From contig DBQX01000046.1 of assembly GCA_002305415.1 (NCBI GenBank), positions 95,202 to 159,201 of the forward strand: a stretch of DNA of 64,000 nucleotides, read 5' to 3'. Made by a program: the position numbers and the translations under genes. The notes below the pieces were generated by a model that was not told where the DNA came from, did no database searches, and saw only the letters and a program-made list of their open reading frames with translations. This DNA is from Actinomycetales bacterium UBA1383 (lineage in GTDB: Bacteria > Actinomycetota > Actinomycetes > Actinomycetales > Actinomycetaceae). Numbering within the stretch: the first letter of the stretch is position 1; each line of letters opens with the position of its first letter. Of the stretch, positions 51,911 to 60,757 are shown in pieces.

Positions 51911-52638
51911 CACGCCATCCTCACCAGGATGTAACCGTGCTCCTCCGAGGTGACCACCACGTCCGCAGGAGTCGCCCGGATCTCATCGAGCTCGGTCAGC
52001 GGCAGCTCGATGCCCACCCCCTCGGTGCGGCTGCCGTGGAGTGCCACCGCACCGAGGCCACCCGTCCGGCCGCGCACCTCGTCATACAGGGCCACGAGGT
52101 CCGCGGGGAGACCGGCCGCGAGTTCATCGCGTTGTGCCCGCACGCGGGCAGCCTCCTCGTCGAGCCGGTGGTACTCCCCGTCGCGCACGGCAGCCCGTTC
52201 ACTGATCTCCTCGGCGAGGACGCGAGCCCGCTCCTCGATCGCGCCCAGTTCGGCCTCCAGGGCCTCCACGGCCTCCATCTGTTCCAGCTCCTGGTCCTCC
52301 AGGGCCGAGGCACGGGCAGCGAGGAGCGCCATCTCCTGCTGCACGGCCTGTACGTCCTTCGCGGACGCGCCCGGCGCGTCCATGCGCGCCTGGTAACGCG
52401 CTGTCCGTTGCCGGATCCGCTCCACGTCGTCCTCCACCCGGACGAGGTCGCGTCTCAGGTCGGTGAGCCGGGTGACGACCCGGATCCGGTCGGTCTCGAC
52501 ATCGCGTGCCCGCACCTGCAGTCCCGTGAGCTCCGCGAGGACCGGAAGGGTCTTCCGCTCGTGGGACAACCGGGCGAGCCGGGTGTCGAGCTTCTGGAGC
52601 TCGAGCAGCCTGCGCTGGTCCTCTGCGGTGGCCCTCAT
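51910..52638 (-). CDS. C4 zinc-ribbon family coiled-coil protein, cysteines lost
   Basis: 242 residues, matching the family of Rv2229c (DUF164, zinc-ribbon after a long coiled coil). The first 180 residues form a charged helical hairpin with heptads (RVVTRLTDLRRDLVRVEDD; LARLSHERKTL). The C-terminal ribbon in relatives has CEGCxxxL and CEECGRIL; here these read SRTEGVGIELPL and VVTSEEHGYILVR, so all four cysteines are replaced while the frame remains. Zinc binding is thus unlikely. ATG 52638 follows GAGAGGA. It is coupled to the RNase H gene and lies 25 bases from tRNA-Val. Confidence 0.8.
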   Translation of the reverse strand: MRATAEDQRRLLELQKLDTRLARLSHERKTLPVLAELTGLQVRARDVETDRIRVVTRLTDLRRDLVRVEDDVERIRQRTARYQARMDAPGASAKDVQAVQQEMALLAARASALEDQELEQMEAVEALEAELGAIEERARVLAEEISERAAVRDGEYHRLDEEAARVRAQRDELAAGLPADLVALYDEVRGRTGGLGAVALHGSRTEGVGIELPLTELDEIRATPADVVVTSEEHGYILVRMA

Positions 52639-52663
52639 CGCCGTCCTCTCGCTCGGTGCGGGG

Positions 52664-52737
52664 TGGGCCCGGCCGGCCTCGAACCGACGACCTCCGCGGT
52701 GTAAGCGCGGCGCTCTGGCCAACTGAGCTACAGGCCC
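52664..52737 (-). tRNA. tRNA-Val (anticodon TAC)
   Basis: 74 bases. Acceptor GGGCCTG pairs with CGGGCCC, D stem GCTC/GAGC, anticodon stem CCGCG/CGCGG around loop CTTACAC, T arm GTCGG-TTCGAGG-CCGGC, discriminator A. The CCA end is not encoded. Reads GUA codons. Confidence 0.95.
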
Positions 52738-52799
52738 CGAGTGGTCCCGATCCTACCGGGCCAGGTGGCCACCGCGTGCGGGCGGGAGTGGTCCGGGCA

Positions 52800-53240
52800 C
52801 TACTGCCGGCCGCGGGCCGTCAAGCGGATGCCCGACCACGACAGGCCCGCCGAGATCGCGGAGGTGGGGTGCAGGCCCGCGGTGCGCGCGGCCTCCTCGA
52901 CCTCCGACGGCCGCACGTGGCCGGGCCGTCCGGGCTTCGGGGTGAGAACCCAGACCAGCCCACCGTTGTCGAGGTTCCCGGCGGCATCCACCAGGAGATC
53001 CGCCAGGTCGTCGCCCTCGCCGTCCTCGGCCCGCCACCAGATGACTGCTCCGTCGACGACGTCGCCGAAGTCGGCGTCCACGAGCGCCGTGCCCGTCGCC
53101 GCCTCGATGGCGGCCCTGATCTCCGGATCGGCATCGTCGTCGACGTAGTACTCCTGGACCACGTTCCCAGCGCGGAAACCGAAGAGCTCGCTGCCGAGGG
53201 CCTCCGCCTGCCTGCCACCACCAGCACCCACGGCCACCAC
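52800..53240 (-). CDS. DUF3052 family protein
   Basis: 146 residues. Matches the actinobacterial DUF3052 family: LFGFRAGNVVQEYYVDDDAD, AVIWWRAEDGEGDDLADLL, LVWVLTPKPGRPGHVRPSEV and GLSWSGIRL. Function unknown; often located beside aceE, as here, and transcribed divergently from it. GTG 53240 is the predicted start, with GTG codons at 53237 and 53231 as alternatives. Confidence 0.82.
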   Translation of the reverse strand: MVAVGAGGGRQAEALGSELFGFRAGNVVQEYYVDDDADPEIRAAIEAATGTALVDADFGDVVDGAVIWWRAEDGEGDDLADLLVDAAGNLDNGGLVWVLTPKPGRPGHVRPSEVEEAARTAGLHPTSAISAGLSWSGIRLTARGRQ

Positions 53241-53409
53241 GTTATCGCACGGCAGCGACGTCGGGATCCCCCCACCGCATCGCAGCGCGCTCTCAGCGCG
53301 AGGCCTGACTCACGGGGCAGAATTCGTGAGCTGGATTACGATTGGGTTCACCCTGCCCACGTTTCCTCCGTGAGCGTCAGCGTGGACGACTAGACAGTTA
53401 GGACGCATC

Positions 53410-56166
53410 TTGGCCATCCAGGAAAGATCCAACCCGCTCATCAACGGGTTGCTGAGCTCGGTACCCGACATCGACCGCGAAGAGACCCAGGAGTGGCTCG
53501 ACTCGATCGACGCCCTGATCGACGAGAAGGGTGGGCCACGCGCCCGCTACATCATGCTCTCGATGCTGAAGCGCGCGCGAGAGCGCAACGTCGCGATCCC
53601 CACGTCGCTGAACACCCCCTACGTGAACACCATCGGCGTGCACGAGGAGCCGTGGTTCCCGGGCGACGAGACGATGGAACGCCAGTTCCGTCGCTGGATC
53701 CGCTGGAACGCCGCCGTGATGGTGACCCGGGCCCAGCGCCCGGGCATCGGCGTCGGCGGACACATCTCCTCCTATGCCTCGGTCGCCACCCTGTACGAAG
53801 TCGGCTTCAACCACTTCTTCCGCGGCAAGAACCATCCCGGTGGCGGGGACCAGGTCTTCTTCCAGGGCCATGCCGCCCCCGGCAACTACGCACGCGCGTT
53901 CGTCGAGGGACGGCTCACCGAGGCGGACATGGACGGCTTCAGGCAGGAGTACTCCCGGCCGGCCGGCGGCCGCGGCCTGCCCTCCTACCCCCACCCCCGG
54001 CGCATGGAGGACTTCTGGGAGTTCCCCACGGTCTCGATGGGACTCGGGCCCGCGCAGGCCATCTACCAGGCCTGGGTGAACCGCTACCTGCACAACCGCG
54101 GCATCAAGGACACCTCGGAACAACGCGTCTGGGCGTTCCTCGGCGACGGCGAGATGGACGAGCCCGAGTCGCGGGGCATGCTGCAGCTCGCCGCCCAGCA
54201 GGGCCTCGACAACCTGACCTTCGTGGTGAACTGCAACCTGCAGCGCCTTGACGGCCCAGTGCGCGGCAACGGCAAGATCATCCAGGAGCTGGAGGCATTC
54301 TTCCGGGGCGCGGGCTGGAACGTCATCAAGGTCATCTGGGGCCGCGAGTGGGACCCGCTGCTCAACGCGGACAAGGACCGGGCACTCGTCAACCTGATGA
54401 ACAACACCCTCGACGGCGACTACCAGACCTTCAAGGCCAACGACGGCGCCTACGTCCGGGAGCACTTCTTCGGGCGGGACCCGCGCACGAAGGCCCTCGT
54501 GGCCAACATGACCGATGAGCAGATCTGGGCGCTGCGCCGGGGCGGCCACGACTATCGGAAGATGTACGCGGCCTACAAGGCGGCCACCGAGCACACCGGC
54601 CAGCCGACGGTGGTCCTCGCGCACACCATCAAGGGCTACGGCCTCGGTCCGTCGTTCGCCGGCCGGATGGCGACCCACCAGATGAAGAAGATGAAGGTCA
54701 AGGACCTGAAGGCGCTCCGCGACCTGCTGCAGATCCCGATCACCGACGAGCAGCTGGAGGCGGATCCCTACAGCCCGCCGTACTTCCAGCCCCCGGCCGA
54801 CCACCCCGCGCTGCAGTACATGCTGGAGCGGCGGAAGGCCCTGGGCGGGTTCCTGCCCGAGCGCATGGCTCCCAAGCAGGCGAAGGTCACGCTCCCCGGT
54901 GACAAGCCGTACGAGATCCTGAAGGGTGGCTCCGGGCAGCAGGAGGTCGCGACGACGATGGCGTTCGTCCGCCTGCTGAAGGAGCTCATCAAGGACAAGG
55001 ACTTCGGACGGCGGATCGTCCCGATCATCCCGGACGAGGCCCGCACCTTCGGCCTCGACTCGATCTTCCCGACCGCGAAGATCTTCAACACGGCCGGCAT
55101 GAACTACACGGCCGTGGACCACGACCTGATGCTCTCCTACAAGGAGTCCGAGCAGGGCCAGATCCTCCACCTCGGCATCAACGAGGCCGGGTCGGCGGCG
55201 GCGTTCCAGGTGGTCGGGACCAGCTACGCCACACAGGGCCAGCCGATGGTCCCCGTCTACATCTTCTACTCGATGTTCGGGTTCCAGCGGACGGGCGACC
55301 AGTTCTGGGCGGCCGGCGACCAGCTCACCCGCGGCTTCATCATCGGCGCGACCGCCGGTCGTACCACGCTGGCCGGCGAGGGCACCCAGCACATGGACGG
55401 GCACTCCCAGATCCTCGCCGCGACCAACACGGCGATCGTCGCCTACGACCCCGCCTACGCCTACGAGATCCGCCACATCGTCCGCGACGGACTGCAGCGG
55501 ATGTACGGCCAGGGCGAGACGCGCGACCAGAACGTCATGTACTACCTCACGGTGTACAACGAGCCGATGGTCCAGCCCGCCGAGCCGGCGGACGTCGACG
55601 TCGAGGGCATCATCCGGGGTATCCACCGGGTGGCCGGGCACGACGACGCGGGCGGCCCCCGTGTCCAGCTCCTCGCCTCAGGCGTGGGTGTCCCGTGGGC
55701 GCTGCACGCCAAGCAACTACTCCGGGACGACTGGGGTGTCGATGCGGCAGTCTGGTCGGTGACGTCGTGGAACGAGCTGCGCCGCGACGGCCTGGAGGCG
55801 GAGCGGCACAACTTCCTCCACCCGGAGGAGGAACGGCAGCAGGCGTACGTCACCCGGCGGCTGGCCGAGAGCGATGGGCCGGTCATCGCCACGTCCGACT
55901 GGGACCACATGGTCCAGGACCAGATCCGCCCGTGGGTCCCCCGGCCCTACTACACGCTCGGCGCGGACGGCTTCGGCTTCTCCGACACGCGCGCCGCGGC
56001 GCGCCGCCACTACTTCATCGACGCCCACTCGATGGCTGCCCGTGCCCTCCAGGCACTCGCCGACGCCGGGCAGTACGACGGCGGCGCGGTCGCCCAGGCG
56101 ATCGCGAGGTACGACCTGTTCAACGTCAACGCCGGACAGTCGGGCAAGGCCGGCGGCGACGCGTAG
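53410..56166 (+). CDS. aceE: pyruvate dehydrogenase E1 component (homodimeric)
   Basis: Decarboxylates pyruvate with thiamine diphosphate and passes the acetyl group to the lipoyl E2. 918 residues. Motifs: RRWIRWNAAVMVTRAQRP, GVGGHISSYASVATLYEVGF, HPGGGDQVFFQGHAAPGNYA, the ThDP motif WAFLGDGEMDEPESRG ending NCNLQRLDG, and YGLGPSFAGRMATHQMKK. The start is TTG at 53410, with AGGA seven bases before it; no ATG or GTG lies close by. A TACGAT box at 53337-53342 may be its promoter. E2 would be the two-lipoyl protein encoded at 26.8 kb. Confidence 0.95.
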   Translation: MAIQERSNPLINGLLSSVPDIDREETQEWLDSIDALIDEKGGPRARYIMLSMLKRARERNVAIPTSLNTPYVNTIGVHEEPWFPGDETMERQFRRWIRWNAAVMVTRAQRPGIGVGGHISSYASVATLYEVGFNHFFRGKNHPGGGDQVFFQGHAAPGNYARAFVEGRLTEADMDGFRQEYSRPAGGRGLPSYPHPRRMEDFWEFPTVSMGLGPAQAIYQAWVNRYLHNRGIKDTSEQRVWAFLGDGEMDEPESRGMLQLAAQQGLDNLTFVVNCNLQRLDGPVRGNGKIIQELEAFFRGAGWNVIKVIWGREWDPLLNADKDRALVNLMNNTLDGDYQTFKANDGAYVREHFFGRDPRTKALVANMTDEQIWALRRGGHDYRKMYAAYKAATEHTGQPTVVLAHTIKGYGLGPSFAGRMATHQMKKMKVKDLKALRDLLQIPITDEQLEADPYSPPYFQPPADHPALQYMLERRKALGGFLPERMAPKQAKVTLPGDKPYEILKGGSGQQEVATTMAFVRLLKELIKDKDFGRRIVPIIPDEARTFGLDSIFPTAKIFNTAGMNYTAVDHDLMLSYKESEQGQILHLGINEAGSAAAFQVVGTSYATQGQPMVPVYIFYSMFGFQRTGDQFWAAGDQLTRGFIIGATAGRTTLAGEGTQHMDGHSQILAATNTAIVAYDPAYAYEIRHIVRDGLQRMYGQGETRDQNVMYYLTVYNEPMVQPAEPADVDVEGIIRGIHRVAGHDDAGGPRVQLLASGVGVPWALHAKQLLRDDWGVDAAVWSVTSWNELRRDGLEAERHNFLHPEEERQQAYVTRRLAESDGPVIATSDWDHMVQDQIRPWVPRPYYTLGADGFGFSDTRAAARRHYFIDAHSMAARALQALADAGQYDGGAVAQAIARYDLFNVNAGQSGKAGGDA

Positions 56167-56187
56167 CGAGGCGGACGCACAGCGAAA

Positions 56188-56219
56188 TGGTGGCCCGCTC
56201 CCCGGGGAGCGGGCCACCA
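56188..56219. terminator. bidirectional terminator after aceE
   Basis: GGTGGCCCGCTCCCC directly followed by its exact reverse complement, extended by one T:A pair, lies between convergent genes. Confidence 0.8.
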
Positions 56220-56231
56220 CCATGCTCGGGG

Positions 56232-57068
56232 CTACCTCCCGGGCTCCCGCGACCCGGCGTCCTGCGCACGGACGACCCGCTCACCGCGAGCGGCCTTCTT
56301 CGGGGGACGGGCGGCCAGGTCCGGCGTGGGCGCGGATGGGGTGGCGTGCGCCGCTCCGGCGGGTCCCGTGGCCGACCGCGGCGGGATGGAGGCGGGCTCG
56401 GCGGCGCTGGCCGTGGAGGGCGCCGACCGGACGATCGGGATCGTCCCCGTGTGGGGCTCCACCACGTCGTCCGCGAGGCGTTCCAGCCGCGCGACCTCGT
56501 CGACGTCCGGATAGGCGTCCCCCAGGCGGGAAACCAGCTCCCGGGCCTTCAGACCGTCCTGCGCCTCCACGGCCGCGAGCACCAGCTGGCGTCCCGTCTC
56601 GTAGGGGTGCGTGGCCGGTACCCACTTCGCGACGCCCAGCGACACCGCCTGGTGGGCGAGTCCGCGGTCGCGGAGCATCTCGATCGACTGGGCGAGGGCC
56701 TGACCGGACGGGTCGCGGTCGCAGGCGGTGGCGAGCCGCCGGGTGGCGGCGTCCTCGTCGTCCTCGACGAGGAGTCGCGCGAGTTCGATCAGCGGCGCCC
56801 AGGCGTGGGGGTTGCCCGCGTACTCCTCGGCCAGGGCCCACAACGCGGTCCGCCGCTGACCGGCCGCCGTCGCGGGCTGCTGGGCGGCGGTCAACGGATC
56901 GGCGATCGCCTCCGGGACCGGCTGCGTGATCAGCTCGGCGAGCCGGACGAGCGCCTGGCGGTCGTTGGGGTCGGCGTCGAGCCGGGCGACGAGCGCGGCC
57001 TCCTCCGACACGACGTTCGCCGCCTGCGCCGACTCGATCTTCGCCTTGATCCGGTCAAGAATTCCCAT
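56232..57068 (-). CDS. hypothetical helical repeat protein
   Basis: 278 residues. Start MGILDRIKAKIESAQAANVV, then about 180 residues of helical, TPR-like pairs (DRQALVRLAELITQP; WALAEEYAGNPHAWAPLIEL; DLARLLVEDDEDAATRRLA-like acidic stretch), ending in a Pro/Ala-rich basic tail (ARPPKKAARGERVVRA). No family recognised. ATG 57068 lies six bases after TAGGGT, so it is probably leaderless. Divergent from the fasR-like gene. Confidence 0.65.
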   Translation of the reverse strand: MGILDRIKAKIESAQAANVVSEEAALVARLDADPNDRQALVRLAELITQPVPEAIADPLTAAQQPATAAGQRRTALWALAEEYAGNPHAWAPLIELARLLVEDDEDAATRRLATACDRDPSGQALAQSIEMLRDRGLAHQAVSLGVAKWVPATHPYETGRQLVLAAVEAQDGLKARELVSRLGDAYPDVDEVARLERLADDVVEPHTGTIPIVRSAPSTASAAEPASIPPRSATGPAGAAHATPSAPTPDLAARPPKKAARGERVVRAQDAGSREPGR

Positions 57069-57195
57069 GGGACGACCCTATCGCCTCCGTGCTCGCCGCG
57101 GCCGATGGTGACGGGGACATCGCGCGGCCCGACACGCTGGAGACCCGGCCTTGGAGACCCCGCACAACGCGCCCCCCCGGCCCTATGCTCGCACC

Positions 57196-58401
57196 ATGGC
57201 CGAAGATGCGGGGGCTGCACCGCCGCCGGGCGTGGACGCCCGCAGCGACCTTGTGGGAAGGCTACGATCCGGCTCCTCCAGCCTCGCCTCAGCCTCCGCC
57301 CGGCGCATGGAGCAGGACCTTGACTGGTTCGCCGCGCTCTCCGCGGAGGACCGCTCCTGGCTCGGCCTGGTCGCCCAGGAGTCCATCGCACGGTTCATCT
57401 CGTGGCTGGAGGACCCGCAGAGCTCGTCCACCAACGCGAACGAGATCTTCCGCGTGGCCCCGACCGAACTCGCACGTGCGATCTCGCTGCACCAGACCGT
57501 CGAGCTGATCCGGATGCTCGTCAGCGTGGTGGAGGACCACGCCGTCGAACTGGTGGACGCGAAGGCGCGCCCACTCCTCCGCGAGGCGGTGCTGCTCTAC
57601 TCCCGTGAGGTCGCGTTCTCGGCGGCCGAGGTCTATGCGCGCGCCGCGGAGTCCCGTGGCGCGTGGGACGCCCGGCTCGAGGCACTGGCGGTGGACGCCA
57701 TCGTGCGCGGGGCCTCGGATGAGTCACTCCGATCCCGGGTCTCGACTCTCGGCTGGTCGGGCGTGGGCCGCACCGCCGTCGTGGTGGGCACCGCCCCGGC
57801 GCGTCTTCCGGAGCGGTTCACCGCCGAGCTCCGCCACCAGGCACGGCGGCTCACCTCGGATGCCCTGATCGGCATCCAGGGCGATCGTGTGATCGCCGTC
57901 CTTGGCGCCGACCCGCGACCGGAGTCGGTCGCGCTGGCGCTGGCAGAGCACTTCGGTCCCGGTCCGGTGATCGTGGGACCGTCCGTCCGCGAGATCTCGG
58001 AGGCCGGCCGGTCCGCGCGGGCAGCCATGGCCGGCATGCTCGCGGTGCCGGCGTGGGCCAAGGCGCCGCGTCCCGTGATGGCCGACGACCTGCTTCCCGA
58101 GCGGATGCTCAACGGTGACCCACTCGCCCGGCACGTGCTCATCCAGGACATCTACCGCCCGCTGGTGGCAGCCGGCACCCCCCTCGTGGAGACCCTCGAC
58201 GAGTACATCACCCAGGGACACTCACTCGAGGGCGCGGCACGCGAATTGTATGTGCACCCCAATACGGTGCGCTACAGACTGCGGCGGATCTCACAACTGG
58301 TCGGGTGGGATCCCACTGACCCGCGCGAGGGATACGTGCTGCAAACTGCCCTTGCGGTGGGCCGGCTCGGCGACGCCGGCGGCTCGTTGAACGGACGGTG
58401 A
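57196..58401 (+). CDS. fasR: PucR-type transcriptional regulator (FasR-like)
   Basis: 401 residues. The C-terminus has the PucR helix-turn-helix: EYITQGHSLEGAARELYVHP followed by NTVRYRLRRISQLVG. The N-terminal 150 residues match the ligand-sensing part of the family; the middle is a GGDEF-like PucR domain. In Streptomyces a regulator of this type (FasR) lies before fabD and activates fatty-acid synthesis genes; here it is again directly before fabD. ATG 57196 lies six bases after TATGCT. Confidence 0.85.
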   Translation: MAEDAGAAPPPGVDARSDLVGRLRSGSSSLASASARRMEQDLDWFAALSAEDRSWLGLVAQESIARFISWLEDPQSSSTNANEIFRVAPTELARAISLHQTVELIRMLVSVVEDHAVELVDAKARPLLREAVLLYSREVAFSAAEVYARAAESRGAWDARLEALAVDAIVRGASDESLRSRVSTLGWSGVGRTAVVVGTAPARLPERFTAELRHQARRLTSDALIGIQGDRVIAVLGADPRPESVALALAEHFGPGPVIVGPSVREISEAGRSARAAMAGMLAVPAWAKAPRPVMADDLLPERMLNGDPLARHVLIQDIYRPLVAAGTPLVETLDEYITQGHSLEGAARELYVHPNTVRYRLRRISQLVGWDPTDPREGYVLQTALAVGRLGDAGGSLNGR

Positions 58402-58414
58402 CAGCTGATGACAA

Positions 58415-58431
58415 TTGGAGGAAACCTCCAA
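58415..58431. promoter_or_regulatory. inverted repeat upstream of fabD
   Basis: TTGGAGG-AAA-CCTCCAA, a perfect palindrome with three-base centre, between fasR and fabD. A candidate operator for the adjacent regulator; no binding data can be given here. Confidence 0.5.
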
Positions 58432-58490
58432 AACTGGACAAGGCAACGTTCTGCACGCCGCAGGCGCGGCCCCACGAGCGGGCCGGAATG

Positions 58491-59408
58491 ATGAGAACCG
58501 TGCTTGCAGTCCTGAGTCCCGGCCAGGGGTCGCAGACCCCCGGCATGCTCCGTCCCTGGCTCGACGATCCCGCGCTCGACACCCTCGTCGGCGAGATGTC
58601 CGAAGCCGCCCGCCTCGACCTCCGCACCCTCGGCACGACGGCGGATGCCGCGACCATCACGGATACCGCGGTGGCCCAGCCGCTCATCGTGGCGGCCTCC
58701 CTGGTCTCGTTCGCGGCGCTTGGTGTCACGCCGGACGTCGCCGCCGGCCACTCGGTCGGCGAGCTCGCCGCGCTCGCGGTTGCCGGCGTCGTGACCCCGG
58801 CCGACGCCGTCGCGCTCGCCGGCGTCCGCGGCCGCGCCATGGCTGAGGCCGCGAGTGCGGTCGAGACGGGCATGAGCGCCGTCGTCGGCGGTAGCCGGGA
58901 CGAGGTGCTCGACGCGGTCAGCCGCGCCGGCGCCGTCGTCGCGAACGTCAACTCCGGCGGCCAGGTCGTCGCCGCCGGGACCCCGGCGCAGCTCGCGGAG
59001 CTCGCCGCCGCTCCCCCGAGCCGCGCGCGCGTCATTCCCCTCGCGGTGGCGGGCGCGTTCCACACGAGCTACATGGCACGCGCCGTCGACGCCGTGAGGG
59101 AGGCCGCCGCCGCCCTCGAGCCCCATGACCCCACGGCCACGCTCCTCTCCAACCGGGACGGTGCGGTGGTGGAGACCGGGCGCGACGCGCTCGACCGGAT
59201 CGTCAGCCAGATCACCTCACCGGTCCGCTGGGACCTCTGCTCCGAGCGGATCGCCGCCCTCGGCGTGGGAGGCCTCGTCGAGCTCTGCCCCGGTGGGGTG
59301 CTGACGGGCCTCGCGAAGCGTGAACTGCGCGGCATCCCCGCCTGCGCGATCACGTCCCCCGATGACCTCGACGCTGCGCGCGCCATTGCGAAAGGATTGA
59401 CAGCGTGA
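58491..59408 (+). CDS. fabD: malonyl CoA-ACP transacylase
   Basis: Moves malonyl from CoA to acyl carrier protein. 305 residues. Motifs: VLSPGQGSQTPGMLRPW, the nucleophile motif VAAGHSVGELAAL and AVAGAFHTSYM with the catalytic His. The start is uncertain: ATG 58488, ATG 58491 and GTG 58500 are adjacent; none has a strong ribosome site. It overlaps fabH by four bases. First of fabD-fabH-acpP-fabF, under likely FasR control. Confidence 0.93.
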   Translation: MRTVLAVLSPGQGSQTPGMLRPWLDDPALDTLVGEMSEAARLDLRTLGTTADAATITDTAVAQPLIVAASLVSFAALGVTPDVAAGHSVGELAALAVAGVVTPADAVALAGVRGRAMAEAASAVETGMSAVVGGSRDEVLDAVSRAGAVVANVNSGGQVVAAGTPAQLAELAAAPPSRARVIPLAVAGAFHTSYMARAVDAVREAAAALEPHDPTATLLSNRDGAVVETGRDALDRIVSQITSPVRWDLCSERIAALGVGGLVELCPGGVLTGLAKRELRGIPACAITSPDDLDAARAIAKGLTA

Positions 59409-60424
59409 CCACCCTCACCGTCCCCCAGCCCTCGAAGTACAGCCGGATCCTAGGCGTCGGCGGAATGCGCGGAGAGCGCGTCGTGATGAACGACGAGATC
59501 GTCGGTCCGATCAACTCCTCCGACGAGTGGATCCGCCAGCGCACCGGCATCATCTCCAGGCGCCGCGCCAACCCCGAGACCTCCCTGCTCGACATGTGCG
59601 AGACCGCCGGGCGTGAGGCGCTGGCAGCCGCCGGCGTGGAGGCGTCCGAGGTCGACGTCGTCATCCTCTCTACCATCACCTGGTTCGAGCAGACGCCGGC
59701 CGCCGCGACGATCATCGCCGAGCGCCTCGGCGCCACCCCGGCCGCCGCCTACGACATCAGCGCCGCCTGCGCGGGCTACTGCTACGGGATCGGCCAGGCC
59801 GACGCGCTGGTGCGCGCCGGCGCCGCCAGGAACGTCCTCGTGATCGGCGCGGAGCGCATGTCGGACATCATCGACCCGACGGACCGCACGATCTCCTTCC
59901 TCCTCGGCGACGGCGCCGGCGCCGCGGTCGTCGGCGTGTCCGACACCCCGGCGATCGGTCCCACTGTGTGGGGCGCGGACGGTGGCCAGGCGCACCTGAT
60001 CACCCAGACCCACTCGTGGCTCACGTTCCAGGACGGCACCGACACGTCCTGGCCCACGCTGCGCCAGGAGGGCCCCGCCGTCTTCAAGTGGGCGAGCTTC
60101 AAGGTCGCGGAGATCGCCAAGCAGGCGATCGAGGCGGCAGGGCTGGAGCCTGAGGACATCGACGTCTTCATCCCCCACCAGGCCAACATGCGCATCATCG
60201 ACCAGATGGCCAAGCAGCTCCATCTGCGTGATGACGTGATCGTCGCGAGGGACATCGCCGAGACCGGCAACACCTCCGCGGCCTCAGTTCCCCTGGCAAC
60301 GGAGCGCCTGCTCCGTGAAGGCCAGGCCACCGGCGGACAGATCGCCCTGCAGATCGGCTTCGGTGCCGGTCTGGCCTACGCCGCGCAGGTCGTCGTCCTC
60401 CCCAACCAGACACACACCGTGTGA
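59405..60424 (+). CDS. fabH: beta-ketoacyl-ACP synthase III
   Basis: Starts chain building by joining acyl-CoA to malonyl-ACP. 339 residues. Catalytic Cys in YDISAACAGYCYGI, His in FIPHQANMRIIDQ, Asn in AETGNTSAASVPLA. The substrate pocket region cannot be read for chain type, but actinobacteria usually use branched starters. GTG 59405 overlaps the fabD stop. The acpP gene follows 14 bases later. Confidence 0.95.
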   Translation: MTTLTVPQPSKYSRILGVGGMRGERVVMNDEIVGPINSSDEWIRQRTGIISRRRANPETSLLDMCETAGREALAAAGVEASEVDVVILSTITWFEQTPAAATIIAERLGATPAAAYDISAACAGYCYGIGQADALVRAGAARNVLVIGAERMSDIIDPTDRTISFLLGDGAGAAVVGVSDTPAIGPTVWGADGGQAHLITQTHSWLTFQDGTDTSWPTLRQEGPAVFKWASFKVAEIAKQAIEAAGLEPEDIDVFIPHQANMRIIDQMAKQLHLRDDVIVARDIAETGNTSAASVPLATERLLREGQATGGQIALQIGFGAGLAYAAQVVVLPNQTHTV

Positions 60425-60438
60425 GGAGAGAAAGAACC

Positions 60439-60690
60439 ATGGCACTGAGCGCATCCGAGATCCTTGAAGGCCTCGCCGAGATCGTCAGCGAGGAGACCGG
60501 CCTGCCGGTCGAGTCCGTGACGCCGGAGTCGTCCTTCGCCGACGACCTCGACATCGACTCGCTCTCGATGATGACCATCATGACCTACGCCGAGGAGCGC
60601 TTCGAGGTCCGCATCCCGGACGAGGAGGCCACCAAGCTCGCCACCGTGCAGGACGCGGTCGACTTCATCGTCAAGGCCCAGGAGGCCTGA
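60439..60690 (+). CDS. acpP: acyl carrier protein
   Basis: Carries the growing acyl chain. 83 residues. Phosphopantetheine Ser in FADDLDIDSLSMMTIM; helix 3 follows as DEEATKLATVQDAVDFI. ATG 60439 has GAGGAGAG upstream. Confidence 0.96.
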   Translation: MALSASEILEGLAEIVSEETGLPVESVTPESSFADDLDIDSLSMMTIMTYAEERFEVRIPDEEATKLATVQDAVDFIVKAQEA

Positions 60691-60757
60691 ATCGCGGCTC
60701 CGCCGCACCCGTCCGACCCGTTGCCCGTCCGTGGGCACTGATGAAGCTGGAGAAAGC

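Noticed and set aside
50007..51934. Open frames across RNase P RNA
   Set aside because: The region is the structured RNA on the minus strand, and the frames have no ribosome site or protein likeness.
52664..52800. tRNA-Val as an integration site
   Set aside because: There is no integrase, and no copy of the tRNA 3' end elsewhere in the window was noticed.
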